Positions 23,245 through 34,452 of a stretch of DNA of 64,000 nucleotides are shown here, in pieces (the first letter of the stretch is position 1; each line of letters begins with the position of its first letter). This DNA comes from Allodiplogaster sudhausi (lineage: Eukaryota > Nematoda > Chromadorea > Rhabditida > Diplogasteridae). Made by a program: the position numbers and the translations under genes. A model generated the notes under the pieces. It worked only from the letters and a program-made list of their open reading frames with translations. It was not told the DNA's origin and ran no database searches. The stretch lies in the NCBI GenBank assembly GCA_945643635.1, contig CALZFC010000035.1, positions 2,311,001-2,375,000 on the forward strand. Reading direction: 5' to 3'.

Positions 23245-24312
23245 TTAAGATCCAACATTCTCTTTGCAGTACGCGGTGAAGCCGTCGTCCAGTCGCTTGC
23301 CATCCGGCCCATTCCAGAATCCTTTGACACACTTGATGGAGGAGCCCTGCACGGCCACGTCGTCGATGAAGAGCATCTTTGGTGCGCCGCATCCGTCGCA
23401 CAAACCGGCCGCGTGAAAATAGCACGCGCGAATTAGAGTGAGAGGGGCCGCGGCAATTTGAAATAAATATCACATAATTTTTCGGTGATCGCCCTCCTTT
23501 AAAAGCCGCATTCAAAATTGCGCTGCATAATTCAAATAATTTTGGGCTAAAACATGAATTTTCTCGTCAGCGTCTACTTTATTTGAGAAACTAATGTTAC
23601 CAACGTATTTATCTGCATCGAATTAGTCCAGTTTGAACAGAAAGCTACGTTGAAATGCGCCATGGGCGCTGAAAAATCAATTGAAATTATTTATATTAAT
23701 ATAATTAATATAATTAATATATGTACCAGAAATGTTGGGCGGTACTGTACATTCTGCGAATGTCTCTCTTTCTATTAATATATCTACATACATTTTGTGA
23801 ATGTCCCTTTCCTACTAATTTATATACATTCTGTGAATGTCTTTTTGCATTAATATATGTATATACATACAATCAGTTCTGAGTTATTAATAAATCTTTC
23901 TACAAGTTGCAGTACTATTACGCCTAAACAACTTGGCAACAACCCCTTTTCCAAATCGGCAACAAAGCTACTCCACCATTTCCAAATCGGCAACAAAGCT
24001 ACTCCCCCATTTCCAAATCGGCAACAAAGCTACTCCCCCATTTCCAAATCGGCAACAAAGCTGCATGCGGCAGCCCTTTAGGGGGGAGGGGTGGGGGGGG
24101 GGGGTGCATTAAATGACCTTTAGGGGGGTTGGGGGGTGCATTCAATGACCCTTTGGGGGGGGGGGGGGGTGCATCAAATTACCTTTACGAGGGGGAGACC
24201 AACTGACTTTCCGTCCGTTCATTTGGCTGCCAGCCGCACAAGTTGCAGCGATGCACGGCTCTTGCACCGTCATCAGAAGGCTTTCATCACAGCCGAGGAG
24301 TGGGTTGGCACA
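23245..24312 (-). CDS. Putative cysteine-rich secreted protein, 3' part (at least two exons)
   Basis: Exon 24183-24312 (TTAAG acceptor, AAAG|GTAATT donor) encodes a cysteine-rich stretch (CANPLLGCDESL ... EPCIAATCAAGS). A downstream coding block, 23245 to about 23410, contains CDGCGAPKMLFIDDVAVQG, KCVKGFWNGPDGKRLDDG and AYCKENVGS then stop. Cysteine spacing is reminiscent of nematode C6-type extracellular domains, but I cannot confirm the family. No clean acceptor is visible for the last block, whose upstream side at 23411-23503 is a transposon fragment, so the gene may be damaged. The intervening intron carries a 31-bp minisatellite and poly-G tracts. Confidence 0.45.
23411..23503 (-). mobile_element. 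Fragment of the small TIR element found intact at 27.0 kb
   Basis: The minus strand starts TTTAAAGGAGGGCGATCACC and continues through AATTGCCGCG, CTCACTCT and GCTATTTTC, matching the element at 27028-27202. It stops short of the other terminus, abutting the last coding block of the cysteine-rich gene. Confidence 0.6.
23951..24072 (+). repeat. 31-bp minisatellite, about 4 copies
   Basis: The unit begins CCAAATCGGCAACAAAGCTA and ends CTCCCCCATTT; the copies are nearly identical and the last diverges after AAAGCT. Confidence 0.9.
24076..24196 (+). repeat. Imperfect G-run tandem repeat
   Basis: Three units of roughly 45-55 bp combine a run of 6-15 G with GCATTAAATGACCTTTA or variants. The plus strand has several G tracts of at least 4 within short distance and could form G-quadruplexes; the C-rich strand is the sense strand of the cysteine-rich gene. 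Confidence 0.7.
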
Positions 24313-24639
24313 CTTAATATGCAAATATAATAAATGACTAATAATTAAATTAATTTGGAGTAGTTATTTTATAAACAATAAACTAATGTTTAAAAAACAT
24401 ATACGTAAAATGTTCCAAACACAAATTCTAACAAAATCTTCGATTAGTGTCTGTTAATTTAAGTAAACAAGTTCAGCGATATATTACACTTTTTTTGCTT
24501 GAAAGTAAAAGCAGTGCGGTAAATCTACTCACGAATTGTCAGGGTAAACATTTTATACTTCTTTTTTTCATTTTCCGAGTCGACACGCGATCTGTTCCAA
24601 TTCGACAGATTGCATACTCTCTCCTTCTTTCGATTTTTC

Positions 24640-24975
24640 TCGAGCTGTCTTCTGTCCACTCTATTCCTTTCTTTCTATCTATCTCTCTTCCATTCTCTAA
24701 GTCTCTCTCCTTCTCTCAATCTCCTTCTCCTTCCCTCTCTCGCTCTCTCTCTGTCTCTGTCTCTCTCTTTCTCTCTCTCTCTTTCTCTCCCTTCCTTTCC
24801 TTCTTTATTTATTTCCTTCTCTCTCTCACTCCCCCTCTCTCCTTTCCCTCCCTCTCTTCCTCTCTCTTTTTCTTTCACTCTTTCTCTCTCTCCTTCTCTC
24901 TCTCTTTCTCTCTCTTTCTCTCGCTCTTCTTTCATTCTATCTTATCTCTATCCCCCTTTCTCTTATTTTCTCTTT
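24640..24975 (+). repeat. (CT)n/(TTCTC)n microsatellite block
   Basis: Nearly pure pyrimidine tract on the plus strand, with Ser/Leu/Phe-rich frames that are artefacts of the repeat. Confidence 0.9.
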
Positions 24976-25084
24976 TATTTTTCCACAAACAATAGTAAAC
25001 AAACTAACAGACTGGCATTGCAAATCACTCTTGTTTTCCATTCCCCATTAATCTCAGCGTCCTGTTCAATCATTTCGCTAAAAA

Positions 25085-26400
25085 GCAGAATGTGCAATTA
25101 GAATGCATCGACCTCGTGTCAGGGACATCGTGGTAGGAGTTAACGAGTTTCAAGCTCCTTTAAGCAAAAATAATCCTCGTTATCCTTACCTTGTGTCCCA
25201 TCAGCTCCCTGCAATTCCTTTCACTTATTCTTCATCGGCTATTCGAGATCTCGGCGTTTTAATAGACGATAGACTCTCTTTCAAGGAACACATAGAGGCG
25301 ATTTGACGCCGTTCGCTAAACCTAGTTTTCAGTCTCTTTCGAATGCTCGCATCTAGAACTCCTGATATTTACCTCTTCTGTTATAAGTGTTATATTCTCC
25401 CGATCACGGAATTTGCCTCGATTATCTGGTCTCCACATCAGACGGGTCTAATTAGACAACTTGAGCGCATCCAGCATATATTCACTAGATTGTTGTTCCT
25501 TCGCTGTACTAATGCATTCGTTCCATTTAGAGAAATTCCTTCCTATTCATGCCGTCTCTATCTTTATGAATTGCCATCTCTCTTAGTAAGGATTACTCAG
25601 ATTGATCTTGTCTATACCTATAAGCTGTTACATAATGTGATTGATATCCCTATCAGCAAATTCTTCATTTTCAAGCCCAATAACGGTAGATGCTCACAGT
25701 ATTCTTTCCATCTGCCTAGAACAAGATTATCGATTGCTGAACATTCGTTCTCTATAAGAATGGCATCATACTATTATAAGCTTCCTCTAATTGCCACTTC
25801 TTCTACAAGTGTTAGGAACTTTCGAAAAGTAATCTGCTCACTTCCTCTTTTGGAGCTGTTTCGGATTAAGGTTCCCATTCTGTAATTTGATTCCTTATCA
25901 GTATATCTTTATCATGGTCAATTTCCAGTCCAATTTTGCTATCTTTCTATTTCAATTTCAATTTTCCTTACTAATTACTATTCATGCTAAATTATCCTTA
26001 TATCTTTATACACATACATTTATAGTTGTCCCCTCCTCTCAAGCAGCGGCTGATCCCTCGATGCACAGATGTGCACTGCCCGCACATGTATGCCACTGGA
26101 GCCTGGTCACCTCCTCGGGACGTCGCGCACCCCGCATACATACCACACTGGGATCCTGCCAACCCCTACGGTGTCGAGGAGATCTGCTGCTGGCTTCATC
26201 CACCCCCCCCCCAACCCTCCCCTCTTCATCCATTTACAGTAGATCTTTTCCCACTATTTTGTTTTTCTTCTTCCTCTCCGCGGATTATTGCATTCCCTTT
26301 TCTTCAAAACGTTACAGTTGAATCTTGCAATCTTCTCGTTCTTAAGCTCTTAATGTCGACACATCTTAATGATGTATTGAATAAATAAATAATAAATAAA
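25085..26400 (+). mobile_element. 5'-truncated non-LTR retrotransposon (LINE) relic
   Basis: 25103-25885 encodes the C-terminal part of a LINE reverse transcriptase and its following region: IRDLGVLIDDRLSFKEHI, then CYILPITEFASIIWSP, a typical order in CR1/Jockey-type elements. The frame is broken once by an in-frame TGA at 25304-25306 and resumes in the same frame to TAA at 25885. Roughly 0.5 kb of 3' UTR follows, ending in (AATA)n (about 26378-26400), the usual tail of such elements. The endonuclease and the YxDD catalytic region are absent because of 5' truncation. This copy cannot mobilise itself. Confidence 0.85.
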
Positions 26401-26640
26401 TATGGTTTTACTTTAAAAAAATTGTAATACACACATACAAATAATAATACGTGTCAAGATTGAAAACAAGATAGAAAAGATACTAATTTTAAGGGCATTA
26501 TCTAAAAGTTTGAACGTACTCACACTTTTAGATAGCTGACAGTGCAAAAAATTTCGTATAAAAACGCTCAATTTAGGCATTTTTTTCGACAACGTTCCTC
26601 CACCGCGAGCGGTGGACTACATTTCTCCCTTCCAAAACTT

Positions 26641-27895
26641 CGCCCTTTCGTCGAGATGTCGGCCTCGACGCCTTCTGCGGTGCTCTCTCATGCCCTTAAA
26701 CATCGCGTTCCGCTTCGCCTGATATCAAGATTTCAAGAAATTAATATGAACCTACAAAGTTTACCTCTGGTTTTTTCTGTGCATAAAACGTCTGAAAGTC
26801 AGATGTGATCTGATTCAATATTGATCAAAATTAATGAGAAAATATTAAACAAAATGCTTCTAAAATAGGTAATGTATGTCATTCTTACTCTTCGTACTTT
26901 GCAGGAGCTTTCCGCGAAGGGCGTCTTCAGCTTCTCCGCTCGCCTTGCTTCCGCTGTCCTCTTCACCATCCTCCTCAGCTCCCTCGGCACTTCTGCTGAG
27001 CAGTGCGCTATTGAAGATTTCTTTAAAGGAGGGCAATCACCGAAAAACCTTTAATTTTAGTTCGAATTGCCGCGTCTGTTTTGTGATTCCTCACTCTCTT
27101 TCTCGCATGCTATTTCGCAGGTCACACAAACCCGCTGCGAATGAGATAATTTGATAATTTGAAATATCCACAAAATTTTTCGGTGATCGCCCTCCTTTAA
27201 AATGACTATTTGAACAGTCACATTAGTAAACATGTTTTATTGTTTTGATATGAATTGATGTAACCTCAAAACCATTAAATAAAAGTTGCATATAAATATA
27301 AAGTTTTTGAACGCATTTTTTCAGGAACTTCACTTATATCCACTTTTTCGACTTTGCTGGTATTGATTATCAGTACATCGTCGCCCACCCCAAAGTCCTC
27401 TCGAGCACTGCGCGCAAGAGCTGCCCAGATGGCTATAATCTGGCCGCGTTTGATCTGCTTGGGGGTGTTAATGAGAAAGCTATATTCATTAAAGAGCCCT
27501 TTGCGTGTTGGCTCTCTGCCAAGTTCGTCGGAGGCGTTTTCAAGTGGCAGTAATTCAACAAGACGTACGAGCAGGTGCCGCTGAAGACATCTGCTAGTGT
27601 GAGTAGCATTCTTTGGGAGAACTTAATGAGTCGAAATCCATGCCGTTGGCAATCTATCTCCAATAAGATCATTTTTCTGGTTAAGGCGATCGACTCCAAC
27701 GGCGCGGTATTTGCCATCTTCAAAGACCCCAACCCGAAAGTCACTTACGACTCCCGCGACCACTACAAAAATAGCAATGAATCTGGCTACTACGTCGAGC
27801 CCCCCGGGACGAGAATGACCCGCCATTCTTGCTGCATGCAAACTGTGACGATTCGTGGAATGGCGTGAGAATCTTGGCTTTCGAAAAATGTTTTT
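26641..27895 (+). pseudogene. Decayed gene for a secreted, possibly lectin-like protein
   Basis: An exon-like frame starting near 26905 (TTTGCAG acceptor) encodes a hydrophobic signal-like stretch (SAVLFTILLSSLGTSAEQCA) and is then cut by the TIR element at 27028-27202. After a TTTTTTCAG acceptor near 27324, 27329-27600 reads FDFAGIDYQYIVAHP, SCPDGYNLAAFD and ACWLSAKFVGGVFKW. The spacing is weakly like a C-type lectin fold. An in-frame TAA follows, then clearly continuing coding (FNKTYEQVPLKTSAS, GTGAGT donor). A further block (IFKDPNPKVTYDSRDHY) changes frame at a run of C near 27799-27804 before HANCDDSWNGVRILAFEKCF and stop. Stop plus frameshift plus insertion argue for a pseudogene. Family uncertain. 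Confidence 0.45.
27028..27202 (+). mobile_element. Small terminal-inverted-repeat element (MITE), about 175 bp
   Basis: The left end TTTAAAGGAGGGCAATCACC and right end GGTGATCGCCCTCCTTTAAA are inverted repeats of about 25 bp with one mismatch, flanking about 125 bp without coding capacity. A partial copy is at 23411-23503 on the other strand. Confidence 0.8.
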
Positions 27896-29057
27896 GAGCC
27901 CGAAAGTGGGTTCATTTTAGCTTTCGACTTTATAGAAGGTAGACTTTATAGAAGAGTCTTACAATTAGCTTTGGATGTTCGGAGAGGAGGGGGCGTTGGA
28001 AATTCCCCATTTTAAAATTACATAAAAATATTGAATGTAATTTGCTAAGCTACCTCTAGGCAACAAGGCAAGGGCAATCTGACGCTCGGAGTTGAGCTGC
28101 CGGGGCCGACCACCGAATCGTTAGTAGAATTATCGGGTGCACATATTTCATTTCTTAAATTTGCTTTCATTCTGAATGAAAATGCGGAAAAAATTTAAGC
28201 TAAAAATTCAAATTCAAAAAGCTAATGCATATTTTGATATAATAGTAGAAATCTCTGTTTGCAGAGACCATGTCAATCTGGTGGAAAAGACCACGGCGAC
28301 CGGTGAAAGTGCCAAGCCGTTAGTCGAGTTTTTTTCCAGAACTATCTTTTGTATATATTTTGTTTTTGTTTTTTTTATCCTTTTCAAAGTAAAATTTTTG
28401 CTTCATTAAGCTCGTTCCTGCTCGCCGTCCTAATCGGCTTCCTTTCCCTCCCCCGCTGATAAATTCTTTCTTTTATGTGGATAATCATGACATGAGGCTG
28501 AGAAATAGAACTCAACATGGAATTACTCATAGATTTCATTAAACGCTTCATAAAATCTGCTGGTTCCAGCACAATCCCTTCCGTATTACGCAGAACCCTC
28601 GGCTAGTTGATGCTGATCAAGTAATTGGTCATCCTTTACCCTCTCCTCATTCATTCGCAAGAGTCTAAAACAATTCTAATTTTCAACCATATGCACACGA
28701 TTTACTTGGTGATTATACTAACAATCTTTTAAAATTTAAAGCAAGGGCTGGGTAGCCATGACCATGAGCACAAAGAACGATCGCTGGTAGAAAATGCACC
28801 GTAATCCCGATCAAAAACTATTGATATCTAACAAAGTAGACGTTCATGTGAGAAGGGACCCGAATGTGTGTTTGTGGAGGAACTTAAGCGTACAATAACA
28901 TGATGAAATCAGAAGTTGTTTATTCGCCGGAAAAGTCCTTTGAACAAATTATATTTCCTGCATAGAATTGCATTACAAAAAACAATAAACTTATTCTGTT
29001 TTCATAACTTAATCTCAAAGTCATTAGCGAATTCTCTATTTTATTGTCGCATCTCCT

Positions 29058-29210
29058 GCCGCCGTTGTAAAGTGTCGCTTTTTGAGGGTTAATCCTGAGG
29101 TTAACCAAGTTTATTAAACTAAGTTGTAATGGTTTTACCCATGAGGGTAAAACCATTACAACTTAGTTTCGCCATACATTATCGTGAGGGTAATCTCAGC
29201 TGAAAGATGC
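29058..29210 (+). repeat. Copy 2 of the hairpin repeat, with perfect 25-bp arms
   Basis: 29116-29140 and 29145-29169 are exact inverted repeats separated by ATGA, forming a 54-bp foldback. Flanks on both sides match the copy at 8187-8300. No coding capacity. Confidence 0.85.
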
Positions 29211-29214
29211 TATC

Positions 29215-30700
29215 TTTTCCTTTCGTATATTTTTTGGAGTCATCCCTGCTCCATCCCTGCTTCATTCTACTGTCGCTCCCACTTAGGACCATTATGACGC
29301 GGTCTACAACTACATCTTGCTGCAGCACACTTAATGTCCATCATTTTCTTTTTTGAAATTCACCTACAGCAAAAACAGCTATTTGTAACAAGAATGTTAT
29401 CTAACAGTGAATGAAAAGCTAAGGGATGGGTCTAAACAAGAGTGAACAGGGAAATCAGCCTTACTAAAAGGAAAAGAAGAAAAGGGGAAGAAAAAAACAA
29501 AGGCCCAAAACAAAAAATTAGCGTTTTCAAGGGCTCAAAACGGAAAGGAGCAACAGCAACACAAGAGCAGCTCACCAGCATTATAATGCAACAGCAACTC
29601 TTATAATCCAGTCTAAAATGAGCTATTTGTTCAGCATTATGATGAACATTATTCACGCCATCGCTGTCAACCAAGTTACAAGGAATATCCTTTAATAAAG
29701 TCGCAGTGTAGCACAAGAGTTAGGTAAAAACCGCAAGATTTGCTTCTAGCTAAAGCAGCCACACACTGATCACAAGAACCACAGGAATTTCCATCCAAAA
29801 TAAGGAATAGTGAAAGAATCAATATTCAAATATGGATTCTAACAGGCCAAGATTGTAACAAATGGAATACGGTAAGGAATTTCTTTAAGAGACATTACTA
29901 TAGCCCAGGAAAACCATAGGGTAATGCAAAAATGATGAAGCAGATGGCAAAAATGTTTGCCAAGGCCATTCCCTGTCATTCGCGAAAAGGCTACGCGAAC
30001 TTCATGCCTTTTGTATGCGAAGTGGAATGGCTTCGCCGCGACTTGTGACTTTGTACATGGACTTCGAAGAGGGTTGTGCCATCTCGAAAACATACGCCAG
30101 CACGTATCTGCAATGTTATCGTTCACTACAGCGTCATCGCTGAATCCATCTATTCGAAACGGGAAAAATACCGAAAAAATAGAGGAATTTAAAAATTGTG
30201 AACTTCTAAATCTTCAAATTCTAAAGATAAGTGGCTCACCTCAGCTGAAAGCTCTCGCCAAGAACGAGATTAATGGCGAATAAGAAGTGAGGGAGATGAG
30301 CCTCGACTACACGGCGAGAAGGAGAGAAGAGAGAAAGAGTGGACATAGAAGAGCGTGGAGCAGTGAAAAAGACGCTCCTTCTGGAAGAGAAGAAGAGGGT
30401 TCTACTGCCTGTCCCCTTCAACTGTTTTAAAGATGGATCGCAGACCTGTTAGACTCATGCGCTCCAGTGAGTCCCTCTGAGAGTAGCACTCGGCGATTTC
30501 CATCTTCGCATGCTCACGCAATTAGTTCCGCTTCTTCTGCAAAATATACATTTTTCGCAGATTAATTGAACGGGCAAATGTCAAATGTATGCAACAAAAA
30601 CAGAAAGAATATATGAGATGCACTCGGGCAAACCCGGCAGATGAGAAATGCACTTTGCTATTTTACAAATAAAAAAAAAAAAGAAAAATAGAACGAGAAA
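29215..30700. other. No supported gene
   Basis: Mixed-composition DNA. A short minus-strand frame around 30430-30490 (MEIAECYSQRDSLERMSL) follows a TTTTGCAG acceptor and reads like protein, but no continuation could be established. Confidence 0.4.
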
Positions 30701-30724
30701 AAAAAGAAAAAAAAATGCTGACCA

Positions 30725-31263
30725 TCAGAGTGGGACGGCGTGGCGTGTCTTTGAGGCCGTTCTCGCAGCCCCTTCTTGGACCCCGCCAGACACGGCCATT
30801 ATCAGCTGCAACTCCATCACTCCCTTCAATAGTCACTACCTTACTATTCATGACTGACAATGAGTAAGGCTAACCTGGCTAATCTGGCTGACTTACTGCC
30901 AAACCTGTTGTCGGTGTTCATTGAGAATCTCCTGAAGTTGCGAGATGGAACCAGCGAGTTCGGACAAGTTCTCGAATCTTAATATATTGGAAGAGTTGAC
31001 ACCGAATAAAGAAGAATACTCCAAATAATAATAAAATAACCCAAATAAGTATAAACAAGACTTAGAATAATCAAAATACTACGCACTTCGCACTTCTGGT
31101 TCTGCTCCTTGAGAAGGATGAGTAGAGCCTTCGGTCACAAGATGTAAAAGAAATAATGTAAGACACCACTTGCATTGTAATAGAAATAATTAGGTCAAAT
31201 TAGTCATAAAAAAATTTTTCTTACCAGCGCATGCAAAAGTAAGGCAAAAGTTTGAGTCTCCAT
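30725..31263 (-). CDS. Small 78-aa protein of unknown function, four exons
   Basis: The exons 31225-31263 (METQTFALLLHAL, CTG|GTAAGA donor), 31085-31128 (ALLILLKEQNQKCE), 30905-30977 and 30725-30805 join in phase and end at TGA. The third exon (FENLSELAGSISQLQEILNE) has heptad-like leucine/isoleucine spacing and probably forms a coiled coil. The last exon contains LIMAVSGGVQEGAARTASKT. The junction after exon 2 needs a GC donor (GT|GCGTAG) to keep phase, and the exon 2 acceptor is weak. I do not recognise the family; a subunit of a small coiled-coil complex would fit. Confidence is limited by the short exons. Confidence 0.4.
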
Positions 31264-31435
31264 AACTTCCTTAAATCTTAATATTTTTCATTTTTTTTTT
31301 CATTTTTCTTGTCATTGGAAAGCATAACGAAATGTTTTATGACACAACCCCAGACACGACGGCAGCAGCAATAGGTGCTCTTTTACCCATGGGTAGAACT
31401 TGTGGGCGAACAGCAGAGAGCCGCCGTCAGCTACC

Positions 31436-31577
31436 GAGACAGAGAGCGCTATGAGACAGAGAGCGTTATGAGACAGAGAGCGCTATGAGACAGAGAACGC
31501 TATGAGACAGAGAACGCTACGAGACAGAGACCGCTACGAGACAGAGAGCGCTATGAGACAGAGAACGCTATGAGACA
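31436..31577 (+). repeat. 17-bp minisatellite, about 8 copies
   Basis: The unit AGCGCTATGAGACAGAG has variants GTTATG, AACGCT and CTACG. Copies keep the 17-bp period without indels. Confidence 0.9.
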
Positions 31578-32799
31578 GCTCTCAAGGCTGTCTGATTCCA
31601 TCCCATGGTACATATCCGCCTGGCATGCTGCTGGCTACCTGTCATGCCGCCCCAGTCAGTTCTCCAGACCCCTGTGCAAGTCTGCTTTGCAGGGAACACA
31701 GTTGTCGCCTGCAAGAACATCAACGGTGGCCAGTTCCTCTCTTTCATCATGTGTGCCCTAACCCCATGTCTAATGCGCCTGCGCGAGCCCATTCTTGCCG
31801 TTGCCCACTCTAACTATATAAGTAGTGCGTTGTTCAATTTGATTTGATAATATTCGTAATTTAGAATAAACTTTTTGTTTGAAATAAATTTTTATGTAAT
31901 AAACAAAAAAAAATTTAAAAAAAGAAGACGAATTAAATTAGACGTTAAAGGGTGAGCACAAGATAATAAAATGTTTGCAAAAAATCAAACACATAAGGTG
32001 GACTCACCGTTCACATTCCGTACACCAGCCAGATCACTTACACTGCGCCCTCCGAATTTTTTTTATAGAATTCGAAAAAAATATCGACGCATGGCGATAA
32101 ATCACGTTTATCGCCATGCGTCGATAAACGTGAAAAATTAAGCGCTATGTACATATTTGACTCCTTTAAAACAAAGTGAAGGCGTTATGAGAAAATTAAA
32201 AACATATGACGCGATTTGCGAGAGAATCGTAAGGATGCCAAAGAGCCCTGGACCCGGCTAAATTAGATTTCGCTCAAAAGCTCTTTGTAGGTACTTTTAA
32301 CATGGCGAAACGATTGGAATGGGTCCGAGAGCCAGTGTGCAATATATCCAACTTCCGTCATATGTCGTTAAGTCAATTCGCCTACCGCCGGATGCCACGT
32401 GGCATGCCGTTGCTAGAAAAGAGGTAAGGCGCGATTCGCCGACTTATATGCACATATAATTGGCCGTCCGACAAGAGGATTGTCACCGGCTGGAGTGAAG
32501 AGGAGGAACACTGAACTATAAGAAATGCAGGCTCGAATAACAGACTTTTTTTTGTAGTAAGAGCTTGCATACACTTTCTGGTGAAAAGAAAAAAAGTTTG
32601 ACTAGATCGCGCAGACTGGCAGACGTGTCAAAATGTCAAAATGATTGGGAATGTATTAATTTGATAAGTTGGGTCAAGAGAATGCATGGCGAGTGCTACA
32701 AATGACTTGGACATCGATGATGAAATAAACGTAGTAGTTGTGTACCTTGTGTTTAACTAAAACATTTTATTCCAAAAAAGGGCTTTCGTCAAGGGCAGC

Positions 32800-34452
32800 T
32801 TAGTTAACGTCGAGGCTCTCCAGGACGACGCCGCCCCTGATGAGGATCGACGTGTGTTTAACATGCGGATAACGATGCCGAAACGGTTCCATTGGTTCGC
32901 CGTTGATCGAAATCTGAACTTTTACATATGTACATATAATCAATCAATGATGCATAGCAAATTGGCAAATATTACTAAGGAAACTATGTTAAAATTTTGA
33001 ACAGCAACGAAAATTAGACTAAGGTTGAACTGCTCCTTCTCGTAAACGAAGGCAAGATGAAAGCCGACAGTCTTTTTGATCGGGAATGTCTTCGAGTATT
33101 CGTAGTCTATTTGCTCCCAGCTGCCATCCTCTTTCTTAGAGTCTCTCTCAATCTGAGGAGGAGTAAAGGAAGAAATATTCAAGCGTGAAAAAGAGAAGAG
33201 TGCCTAACGCCTACACAAGAGAATTTGGACTACTAATACCTTTTTATTATAACTATTCAGTAAGTAACGAATCACCCAACTCTCTTCGAATTCCCTTCAA
33301 CAACAGGCTTCCAGTGGAAGAGAGTGTCTCCATAATCGCCAAGAAAGTTGAAGGAGAAAGCCGTCCCGATCAGTGTGACATACGCTTCGACTTTCTTCCC
33401 TAAAGGTTTTTATATAGTTTACATTTTTGTCGCTTGCTTTGGAAAAACAATTTGTGGATAGTTTTCGGATACCAATACGCAGAGCGCCGCCCCGCAAGAT
33501 TCTCGAACGGAATACCGTAGTTCTTTCCGCAGAGTGCAAACTTCGTGAGTTGAATGTCACCAGAGATCTATGAATATGAAAACAGATGCTCGATGAATTT
33601 TCAATCATATCGGGACTTACACTCTCTCCGTCCGAGACGGCTATTCGCATTCAATCTTTTCTATTTTTGTTTATTTATTTATTTCTTGGTTTTGAACCGA
33701 TCTCAACCACAAAGCAGTCGATCTTCTCCAAATTGCCGCCATGCGAGATATTGGCCAGGAGGCTGCCGTTGATGCTCAGCTCGAACTTGTCCAAGTGAAA
33801 GCTAGGGACAATTTTTTTTTCTTCTTCTAATTTTATTAAATGATATTTTTTTCTATGTTGTGATCAATTAAAACGTAAAAATAAATAATGAAGGGAAATA
33901 AAGTCTGCTAAAAATAGTTGACATGCCGGATTCGCAGCTCGATCAGATCGCCGCGCTCGACGGCCAGGCTGACCAAAGGGTGAGCGTGATTCTGCAAGGA
34001 GTCATTTTCGATTTTTGATGTTGTACATTACTCATGCAGATTCGCTGTCAGCAAGGAAGCGATAAAAGAAGCTAATGAAAATAGAAAAAATTAAGATTTC
34101 AAAAACGAAGTTATTTCTCATAACTACATACCTTCAAGCCGTCGTCGAGCACGAGCTCCTTGTCATTGAACCGAAGATTCGCATTCAGCGGTTTGCCAAC
34201 GCCCGCCAAGAGATTCAGGCAGATGCTAAGGAAATGGGGAATAAGAAGAATTAGACATTTCGGAAATCTTTTCAAAAATTTGAATGGCGTCGAAATGAGA
34301 ATTCAAAAAAAGAAAAAAAGATGTCTCCGGGAGCATGTTGAAAAATTTGCTGACAGTGTAGCGTCGAGGGCCGGCACACCGATGATGCTAAGGGTCTGGC
34401 CGACCACAAGCTCCTCCGGGAAGTGCGCAAAAAACGGATTCGGCAGATCCAT
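32800..34452 (-). pseudogene. Tandem-repeat galectin, copy C, probably inactive
   Basis: The same eight-exon layout as copy A: 34355-34452, 34132-34225, 33923-33991, 33708-33801, 33473-33567, 33281-33399, 33024-33152 and 32800-32913. Recognisable galectin segments include LPNPFFAHFPEELVVGQTLS, ICLNLLAG, FELSINGSLLANISHGG, SGDIQLTKFAL, ISINGEPMEPFRHRY and VVLESLDVN. Problems: exon 3 ends in phase 0 although exon 4 needs phase 2; exon 5 is 95 bp and leaves the frame that exon 6 needs (copy A: 100 bp); the exon 7 donor position reads AAC|CTTAGT where copy A has AAG|GCTAGC. Exon 7 length (129 bp) is conserved, so the donor change is a point substitution. Either three lesions or unrecognised alternative splice sites; I favour a decaying copy. 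Confidence 0.7.

Noticed and set aside
31587..31850. Possible long terminal repeat (CTATATAAG, AATAAA)
   Set aside because: No second copy, primer-binding site or retroelement coding sequence nearby.
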